Source: Bacteroidales bacterium UBA1374
GTDB lineage: Bacteria; Bacteroidota; Bacteroidia; Bacteroidales; UBA932
Direction of reading: 5' to 3'
NCBI GenBank assembly: GCA_002305545.1
Contig: DBRG01000022.1
Location: forward strand, 1 to 12,772
Length of the DNA stretch: 12,772 nt
Of this stretch, positions 1-6,085 are shown piece by piece (the stretch's first letter is position 1; each line of letters begins with the position of its first letter). Under the pieces are notes generated by a model. The model was not told the origin of the DNA and did not search any database. It saw only the letters and a list, made by a program, of their open reading frames with translations. A program made the position numbers and the translations under genes.

Positions 1-90
1 TGGCCTGAATAATTGGATTTTTAGCAAATATTGTGTGAATCTGCGGGAAATAAATTAAATTCGCAGTTTAAATTCATAATGGAAGTAGCT
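1..90 (+). promoter_or_regulatory. Leader region upstream of the operon, weak candidate promoter
   Basis: This short AT-rich stretch precedes the first gene. A -7-like box TAAATTCG at 56-63 matches the Bacteroidota consensus TAnnTTTG except for one base. TTG at 31-33 lies 22 bases upstream of it, slightly longer than the usual spacer of about 19-21. That would place the transcript start near 68 and leave a leader of about 20 bases. Frame 2 is open from base 2 to a TAA at 56-58, so the end of an upstream gene cannot be excluded. The assignment is weak because of the mismatch and the spacer. Confidence 0.25.
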
Positions 91-1875
91 ATGTCTAAGA
101 AAGAAATCAAGTTTTGTCTCCTGTACAGAGATATGTGGCAATCATCGGGCAAGTATGTTCCCATGGTCCACCAATTGAAGCAATTTGCCCCACTGGTTGT
201 TGAAATGGGTTGTTTTGACCGCGTAGAAACCAACGGGGGGGCTTTTGAACAGGTCAACCTTCTCTTTGGTGAAAACCCGAATATTGCTGTGCGTGAATGG
301 ACAAAACCACTACGAGCCGCCGGGATCCAGACCCAGATGCTGGAAAGGGGATTGAACGGGATCCGGATGTACCCTGTGCCGGCCGATGTGCGCCAGCTCA
401 TGTTCAAAGTCAAAAAAGCACAAGGCGTTGACATTACCCGCTCTTTCTGCGGACTGAATGACCCCCGGAACCTTGAGCTTTCTGTCAAATATGCCAAAGA
501 AGCCGGGATGATATCCCAGGCAGCCCTGAGCATTACGCATTCCCCCGTTCATACGGCCGAATATTACCTGTCCATTGTGGATGAGCTGGTAAAGTTCGGT
601 ACTGATGAGATCGCACTCAAAGACATGGCCGGTGTAGGCCGTCCCACCATGCTGGGAAAACTCACCCATGCCATCAAGACAAAATACCCCCATATACTGG
701 TGCAGTACCACGGTCACTCGGGGCCGGGCTTTTCCATGGCTTCCATGCTGGAAGTGGCCAAGGCAGGCGTTGACGTGGTGGACGTAGCCATGGAACCCCT
801 TAGCTGGGGCATGGTTCATCCGGACGTGATCACCGTACAGGCCATGTTCAAGGATGCCGGTTTCAAAGTAAAGGATATAAACATGAAGGCCTATATGGAA
901 GCCCGCTCCATGACCCAGTCATTCATTGACGATTTTCTGGGCCTGTTCATAGATCCGGGTAACAAGGTGATGACATCGCTCCTGGTAGGCAGCGGTCTTC
1001 CCGGCGGGATGATGGGCTCCATGATGGCTGACCTGAAAGGTTTCCATAACGCCATAAACATGGGCCTGAGGGCTTCTGGCAAGAAAGAACTAACCCTGGA
1101 CAACCTGGTTACCATGTTATTCCAGGAAGTGGGATATGTATGGCCCAAGCTTGGTTATCCCCCGCTGGTTACCCCGTTCAGCCAGTATGTCAAGAATATT
1201 GCCCTGATGAACCTGATGCACATGCTCAAAGGGGAAGAACGCTGGAAAACCATTGACAAGACCGCCTGGGACATGATCCTGGGTTACACAGGAAAATTGC
1301 CGGGAGAACTTGCTCCCGAGATCCTGCAACTGGCAAAGGAACAAGGGAAGGAATTCTTCACGGGCAATCCCCAAAGCCAGTTCCCAGATGCCCTTGACGA
1401 ATACCGCAAGGAAATGAAAGAAAACAAATGGGACTTTGGCAAAGATGATGAAGAACTCTTTGAGCTGGCCATGCATGACCGTCAGTACCGCGACTACAAG
1501 AGCGGCATAGCCAAGGAACGTTTCCAGAAAGAACTGGAAGCTGCCCGCGAAAAGGCCAAAACACCCATCGTGGTAGAGCGGCCTGTGGTTGAAATGCCCA
1601 GGATAGATGTGGATAAAGTATTGCAACAGTATCCCGATGCCCAGCCAATCCAGGCAGCGGCCAAAGGCCAGCTGATCTGGGAAGTGGCTGCTGCGGGCGA
1701 TTCCAAAGAACCCGTTGTGGGAACCAAAGTCAAAGAAGGACAGATCCTTTGCTACGTGCAAACTTATTACGGGATGGAACCGGTAACGGCTCTTTCCTCC
1801 GGGAAATTGAGTGTTGTAGCAGCCAAACAGGGTGCAATGGTCGAAAAAAATGAAATTATTGGCTTCATTGCGTAA
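91..1875 (+). CDS. Oxaloacetate decarboxylase alpha / pyruvate carboxylase subunit B-like carboxyltransferase (COG5016 type)
   Basis: This is a 594-residue cytosolic protein. Its family transfers a carboxyl group between a 2-oxoacid (oxaloacetate/pyruvate) and biotin on a carrier domain. The HMGL-like TIM barrel fills roughly the first 300 residues. The expected metal site is visible: RD at 13-14 followed by Q17, the carbamylatable lysine K177 in LKDMAG, and H207-G-H209. These match D23, K184, H215 and H217 of transcarboxylase 5S with a near-constant offset. A conserved PYC_OADA-like domain follows (about 310-480), then a charged linker and a biotinyl/lipoyl-like fold (about 525-594). That last domain reads QTYYGME (557-563) where EAMKME is expected, so no lysine sits at the biotinylation point. 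The family assignment is firm; independent catalysis is doubtful, and a separate biotin carrier is likely needed. ATG 91 was chosen because the conserved sequence (KEIKFCLLYRD) starts there; a TTG at 31 would add 20 unconserved residues. The 3' end overlaps the symporter gene. Confidence 0.85.
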   Translation: MSKKEIKFCLLYRDMWQSSGKYVPMVHQLKQFAPLVVEMGCFDRVETNGGAFEQVNLLFGENPNIAVREWTKPLRAAGIQTQMLERGLNGIRMYPVPADVRQLMFKVKKAQGVDITRSFCGLNDPRNLELSVKYAKEAGMISQAALSITHSPVHTAEYYLSIVDELVKFGTDEIALKDMAGVGRPTMLGKLTHAIKTKYPHILVQYHGHSGPGFSMASMLEVAKAGVDVVDVAMEPLSWGMVHPDVITVQAMFKDAGFKVKDINMKAYMEARSMTQSFIDDFLGLFIDPGNKVMTSLLVGSGLPGGMMGSMMADLKGFHNAINMGLRASGKKELTLDNLVTMLFQEVGYVWPKLGYPPLVTPFSQYVKNIALMNLMHMLKGEERWKTIDKTAWDMILGYTGKLPGELAPEILQLAKEQGKEFFTGNPQSQFPDALDEYRKEMKENKWDFGKDDEELFELAMHDRQYRDYKSGIAKERFQKELEAAREKAKTPIVVERPVVEMPRIDVDKVLQQYPDAQPIQAAAKGQLIWEVAAAGDSKEPVVGTKVKEGQILCYVQTYYGMEPVTALSSGKLSVVAAKQGAMVEKNEIIGFIA

Positions 1876-3103
1876 AGTAAAGATTGCCCTGCATTGGCAG
1901 ATACTGATTGGTGTTCTTCTGGGTATAGCGTTCGGGTTTGTTTTTCCCGAATATACCAACTACACAAAATGGGCCGGTGACCTTTTTCTAAGGGGACTGA
2001 AGATGGTGGTTATTCCACTGGTTTTCAGTGCTCTTGTCATGGGGGTTACCAGTGTCGGAAAAGCAGCCGACCTGGGGCGTATTGCCGGTAAAACATTTGC
2101 CTGGTACGTGACCACCACCCTGATAGCCTGTGTCCTGGGCCTGTTGCTGGTCAATTTCTTCAAGCCGGGCGAAAATGTTGACCTGAGCTTGCAGGAAACG
2201 GTCACAGCAGCCGACCTTGCTGTTGGCAAGGTATCCTTCATAGACCAGATCATTGCCATTGTTCCCGATAATATCATCAAGGCCATGGCCGACGGGAACA
2301 TGTTGCCGGTGATTTTCTTTGCCATCCTTTTCGGCTTTTTTGTCAACGTATCCTCCGATAAGTCACGCATACTCCTTACCGACGTATTCAATGCGGTATA
2401 TGAAGTGATGATAGCCATCACGTTCCTGGTCATCCGGTTTGCTCCCATTGGTTTGTTCGGGGTTGCCGCGGGCATGGTGGGGGCGCAGGCAGGCGATGCC
2501 AAAGCCCTGGGCACCATGTTCGGAAGTCTTGGAATTTATTCAGCCATCATTGCCGGAGGCTGCCTGGTGCAGGGATTCTTCGTTCTTCCCGGGTTGTTCA
2601 AACTGCTGACACGCAAAAGTCCGTTTGTACTCATGAAAATGATGGGAACAGCGCTTGTAACCACGTTCACCACCGCATCTTCTGCTGCCTCTCTTCCCAT
2701 ATCGTTGCGGGACATGCATGAAAAAGCAGGGGTTTCACAAAAAATTGCCGGTTTTTGCCTGCCCCTGGGAAATACCGTTAACATGAACGGAACCGCACTC
2801 TTTGAATGCGTTACGGCCTTATTCATTGCACAGGCCTATGGAATTGAACTGACTATTGTACAACAGATCATTGTGATACTCACCAGCCTGCTGGCTGCCG
2901 TCGGGGCGGCCGGAATACCCCTTGCCGGGTTGGTTATGATGGCCGTTGTACTGAATGCCGTTGGCTTGCCCCTGGAAGGCATAGGGCTGGTTTTGGTGGT
3001 GCAACAGCCCCTGGATATGATACGCTCGGCAGTGAATGTCTGGGGCGACATGACCGGAGCTGCCGTAGTGGCGCACAGCGAAGGCGAAAAATTAAATTTT
3101 TAG
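1850..3103 (+). CDS. Dicarboxylate/amino acid:cation symporter (DAACS / SLC1 family)
   Basis: This 417-residue inner-membrane secondary transporter is expected to import an acidic amino acid or C4-dicarboxylate with Na+ or H+. The first half has several hydrophobic helices. The transport core carries the family signatures in order: the serine-rich HP1 hairpin TTASSAASLP (274-283), the TM7 motif NMNGT (311-315), an HP2 loop with AGIP, and a TM8 motif with D389, R392, S393, N396 and D400. These TM8 residues fall at a constant offset of five from D394, R397, T398, N401 and D405 of GltPh. Retention of the arginine points to a substrate with a side-chain carboxylate rather than a neutral amino acid. 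The start is ATG 1850, inside the carboxyltransferase gene (26-bp overlap), so translation is probably coupled. A GTG at 1832 would add six residues. Which acid is carried (aspartate, glutamate, malate, fumarate or succinate) cannot be read from sequence. Confidence 0.88.
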   Translation: MKLLASLRKVKIALHWQILIGVLLGIAFGFVFPEYTNYTKWAGDLFLRGLKMVVIPLVFSALVMGVTSVGKAADLGRIAGKTFAWYVTTTLIACVLGLLLVNFFKPGENVDLSLQETVTAADLAVGKVSFIDQIIAIVPDNIIKAMADGNMLPVIFFAILFGFFVNVSSDKSRILLTDVFNAVYEVMIAITFLVIRFAPIGLFGVAAGMVGAQAGDAKALGTMFGSLGIYSAIIAGGCLVQGFFVLPGLFKLLTRKSPFVLMKMMGTALVTTFTTASSAASLPISLRDMHEKAGVSQKIAGFCLPLGNTVNMNGTALFECVTALFIAQAYGIELTIVQQIIVILTSLLAAVGAAGIPLAGLVMMAVVLNAVGLPLEGIGLVLVVQQPLDMIRSAVNVWGDMTGAAVVAHSEGEKLNF

Positions 3104-3109
3104 GGAAGA

Positions 3110-4228
3110 ATGGAAGTCAATCTCACATGTCCTTCCTGCGGGGCGCAGTACCCGGAAGACGAAGTTGCCTGGCGATGCCGTTGCGGCAGTTACCTTGACC
3201 TGGATTTTGCACCCCGTTTTGACCCTAACGTCCTGGAAGGACCGGAATGTTTCCTGCGTTACAGAAGTGTCTTGCCTTTATCTTTCCCGGAAAAGGCCGT
3301 GACTTTCGGGGAACGTTTCACACCGCTGCATCCCATGGTTTTTTACGGTGTGCCGGTGCAGGCCAAGATGGATTTCCTGCTCACCACCGGTTCTTTCAAG
3401 GACCGCGGAGCCTTTCTGATGATAAACAAATGCCGCGAAATGGGCATCACCAGGATCGTGGAAGACTCCTCGGGGAACTCGGCCTGTGCCATGGCAGCCT
3501 ATAGCGCGTTGGCAGGGATTGAAGCACACATTTTCATGCCCGCAGGGAATTCCTCGGCAAAAACCATACAGGTTCGTACCTACGGGGCTACGTTGCACAA
3601 GGTCCCGGGAAACCGCTCCGATTGTGCCCGGGCGGCGGAAGAAGCAGCCAAAAACAGTTATTATGCAGCCCATACATGGAATCCGTATTTCCTGCATGGC
3701 ACCAAAACCGTGATTTACGAGATCATGGAACAATCCCTATGGCAGGCGCCCGATGTGATCATAGTACCGGTGGGAAGTGGTTCGCAGTTTCTTGGTATCT
3801 GGCTTGGACTGCAGGAAATGAAGAAAGCAGGTGTTATAAGCCGGTACCCGCGCCTGGTGGCGGTTCAGAGCGAACATTGTGCTCCGTTGAAAAACCACAT
3901 GGAAGGGCAGCAGACCCCGCAGCTTCCCAAAGAGCCGATCCTGGCCGAGGGCATAGCCATCCGCCAACCCCCCCGGTTGCGCCAGATCCTTCAGGCCATC
4001 AGTGAAACCGGAGGGGAAACCGTTACGGTGACCGACCGACAAATCGTGGATGCACTGAAAGCCTCGGCCCGCCAGGGAGTTTATATTGAACCCACATCGG
4101 CTGCGGCAGTGGCGGCTGTGGGGCAGCTCAAAGACCGGCTGCACAAGGAAGAAAGGGTAGTGGTGCCACTTACCGGTCATGGACTGAAAGCAACGCCTCG
4201 CATAGAAAAAATCCTGGACAACAGCTGA
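3110..4228 (+). CDS. Threonine synthase-like PLP-dependent enzyme
   Basis: This 372-residue cytosolic protein is of fold-type II PLP enzymes. A Cys4 knuckle opens it (C7, C10, C23, C25), as in the short threonine synthases and related enzymes. The PLP Schiff-base lysine is K97 in TGSFKDRG (93-100); the SFKDR form is typical of threonine synthase rather than threonine dehydratase. SSGNSA (120-125) is the cofactor/substrate loop, and VPVGSGS (219-225) supplies the phosphate-binding glycine loop. NPYFLHGTKT is the counterpart of the family's NPYRLEGQKT. The expected reaction is O-phosphohomoserine to threonine plus phosphate. No other threonine-pathway gene is nearby and the core is divergent, so a different beta-elimination/replacement substrate is possible; no gene symbol is given. 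It starts 6 bases after the symporter stop, with AGGGAAG just upstream of the ATG, and its TGA shares one base with the next ATG. Confidence 0.75.
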   Translation: MEVNLTCPSCGAQYPEDEVAWRCRCGSYLDLDFAPRFDPNVLEGPECFLRYRSVLPLSFPEKAVTFGERFTPLHPMVFYGVPVQAKMDFLLTTGSFKDRGAFLMINKCREMGITRIVEDSSGNSACAMAAYSALAGIEAHIFMPAGNSSAKTIQVRTYGATLHKVPGNRSDCARAAEEAAKNSYYAAHTWNPYFLHGTKTVIYEIMEQSLWQAPDVIIVPVGSGSQFLGIWLGLQEMKKAGVISRYPRLVAVQSEHCAPLKNHMEGQQTPQLPKEPILAEGIAIRQPPRLRQILQAISETGGETVTVTDRQIVDALKASARQGVYIEPTSAAAVAAVGQLKDRLHKEERVVVPLTGHGLKATPRIEKILDNS

Positions 4229-4854
4229 TGGAATCATTTTCATTCATACAATGGGCGCTGGAACACCTGAATTACTGGACGGTGATGCTGCTCATGACCA
4301 TAGAAAGTTCTTTCATACCTTTTCCCTCCGAGATCGTGGTACCGCCTGCAGCCTACCTGGCAGCGGCAGGAGAGCTGAATGTTTACCTGGTGGTTCTATC
4401 TGCCACTGCAGGGGCTTTGATTGGCGCTTTACTGAATTACGGGCTATCCATCTGGATCGGCCGCGCAATTGTCTATAAATTCGTAAATTCGCGGTTGGGA
4501 CATGCCTGCCTGCTGAATGAACAGAAAATGATAAAAGCAGAAAGCTATTTTGTAAAATACGGGAATTTATCCACCCTGGTGGGGCGCCTGGTTCCCGGTA
4601 TCCGGCAATTGATATCCATTCCGGCCGGGCTGGCCAAAATGCCAATGGGACCCTTCCTGCTTTATACAACCATTGGGGCCACCCTGTGGAACAGCATACT
4701 GGCAGTTATCGGGTATTCCCTGCACAAGGTGGTTCCCAAAGACCAGCTCATGGAAAAAGTGCACGAGTACACTTCGCAGATTTCCTGGATACTGCTTGGG
4801 CTTGGAGTACTGGTGTTCGGGTACATTATCTGGAAAATGATACGGAAAAAGTAA
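4228..4854 (+). CDS. DedA-family membrane protein
   Basis: This 208-residue polytopic inner-membrane protein belongs to the DedA (SNARE-associated/VTT domain) family. Members flip membrane lipids such as undecaprenyl phosphate or phospholipids using the proton gradient, and affect envelope integrity and drug or alkali tolerance. The diagnostic acidic re-entrant motif is E26-SSFIPFPSE35. The second motif is GRLVPGIRQLISIPAG (119-134), with R120, P123 and R126, followed by the characteristic G and W (about 150-154). A C-terminal hydrophobic helix ends in a lysine-rich tail. Length is normal. The ATG overlaps the preceding TGA by one base (TGATG), a classic coupling junction, and the next gene begins one base after this stop. 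The lipid substrate cannot be determined from sequence. Confidence 0.88.
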   Translation: MESFSFIQWALEHLNYWTVMLLMTIESSFIPFPSEIVVPPAAYLAAAGELNVYLVVLSATAGALIGALLNYGLSIWIGRAIVYKFVNSRLGHACLLNEQKMIKAESYFVKYGNLSTLVGRLVPGIRQLISIPAGLAKMPMGPFLLYTTIGATLWNSILAVIGYSLHKVVPKDQLMEKVHEYTSQISWILLGLGVLVFGYIIWKMIRKK

Positions 4855-4855
4855 T

Positions 4856-6085
4856 ATGGACGTATTGATCATCCTGCTGCTCATCCTGCTCAACGGGGTC
4901 CTGTCCATGACAGAAATGGCCTTTGTGTCGTCACGCAAGTACAAGCAACAGGCCGATGACCGCTTTCTTTCCACCATCCAGATAGGGATAACCCTGATCG
5001 CCATCCTGACCGGCTTGTTTTCCGGAGCCACCCTAACCGATGAATTTGCGGCCATCCTGGCCCGTTGGAAACCCCTTGAGCCACACGCAAACTGGATTTC
5101 CAATGTACTGATCGTCACGTTTGTGACATATCTCACACTGGTCATAGGGGAATTGGTTCCCAAACGGATAGGGCTGATGGCTGCCGATAAGGTGGCCCGT
5201 GCCATGTCGGGTCTCATGAAAGTGTTGCGCAAGATCACGTATCCCTTCGTATGGCTGTTGACCAAAAGTACCAGGGGGCTTCTTGTGATCCTGGGCATGG
5301 GCAATATCAAAGAAGCCAAGGTGACGGAAGACGAAATAAAGGCACTGATAGAGGAGGGAAAGGAAGACGGCGAGATACGGGAAGTGGAGCAGGAACTGGT
5401 TGAGCGTGTCTTCAACCTGGGAGACCGTACCATTGAAACCGTCATGACCCACCGCAGCGATCTGGTCTGGCTGGATATTAACGATCCCATAGAAGTGAAC
5501 CGGGAAATCGTGCATGAAAACCTGCACGGCATATACCCCGTAGCAGATGAAGATCTTGACCAGTTAATGGGCGTTGTTTACCTGAAAGACCTGTTCGGCA
5601 CCATGGATAGAAAAGACTTTGATCTGCGTTCTGTCATAGAGGAACCTTTTTTCATACCCGAGAACCTGAGCGTCTATGCCGCCGTGGAACAGATGAAGCA
5701 CAGCTATAGTAAATACGCGCTGGTTACCGATGAATTCGGAAGTATCCAGGGTATGGCCACCCACTCGGACATCATGGAAGCCCTCATAGGAGAATTGCCC
5801 GAAAACCAGGAAGACCACGATATTGTTTCCCGCGGGGATGGTTCTTACCTTATTGACGGTCAATGTGATTTTTATGCCTTCCTGGAACACTTCGACATGG
5901 AAGACCTGGCCGCAATGTATGATTACAATACCTTGAGCGGATTGATACTGGACAAGCTGGAACACGTTCCTGTCACAGGCGAGACGTTCAAGTGGGAAGG
6001 ATTATCCATAGAGGTGGTTGACATGGATTTTGCCAGGATAGACAAGGTGCTGGTGCGGCCTGTCAAAAATACTTTCCAAGATTAA
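4856..6085 (+). CDS. CNNM/CorC-type protein (DUF21, CBS pair, CorC_HlyC domain)
   Basis: This 409-residue inner-membrane protein is of the hemolysin-C/CNNM group, whose bacterial members are implicated in Mg2+ or Co2+ export. Domains in order: N-terminal DUF21 membrane domain (about 1-150) with FLSTIQIGIT (37-46) and GELVPKR (98-104); an acidic linker with the VTEDEIKALIEEGKEDG signature (156-172); two CBS repeats (about 190-315) of the nucleotide-sensing type; and a C-terminal CorC_HlyC domain (about 325-405). The loop after the first helix is short. Only a few residues separate SSRKYKQQAD from RFLSTIQ, where relatives have roughly 20 more (an A/K-rich segment). The reading frame is intact. 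It begins one base after the DedA stop and is the last gene of the five-gene run. Its end overlaps the end of the opposing patatin gene by 23 bp. A hemolysin role is not implied. Confidence 0.87.
   Translation: MDVLIILLLILLNGVLSMTEMAFVSSRKYKQQADDRFLSTIQIGITLIAILTGLFSGATLTDEFAAILARWKPLEPHANWISNVLIVTFVTYLTLVIGELVPKRIGLMAADKVARAMSGLMKVLRKITYPFVWLLTKSTRGLLVILGMGNIKEAKVTEDEIKALIEEGKEDGEIREVEQELVERVFNLGDRTIETVMTHRSDLVWLDINDPIEVNREIVHENLHGIYPVADEDLDQLMGVVYLKDLFGTMDRKDFDLRSVIEEPFFIPENLSVYAAVEQMKHSYSKYALVTDEFGSIQGMATHSDIMEALIGELPENQEDHDIVSRGDGSYLIDGQCDFYAFLEHFDMEDLAAMYDYNTLSGLILDKLEHVPVTGETFKWEGLSIEVVDMDFARIDKVLVRPVKNTFQD

Noticed and set aside
31..90. TTG start giving 20 extra residues to the carboxyltransferase
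   Set aside because: The added residues are not family-like, and ATG 91 directly precedes the conserved KEIKFCLLYRD segment.
1832..1849. GTG start for the symporter
   Set aside because: ATG 1850 is a better codon and the six extra residues are dictated by the overlapping upstream gene.
1117..1959. Minus-strand open frame of 280 codons spanning the end of gene 1 and the start of gene 2
   Set aside because: It crosses two well-supported genes on the other strand, is very rich in Phe/His, and has no recognisable motif.
4567..5532. Minus-strand open frame of 321 codons
   Set aside because: It is opposite the DedA and CNNM genes and Ser/Arg-rich as expected for an antisense shadow.
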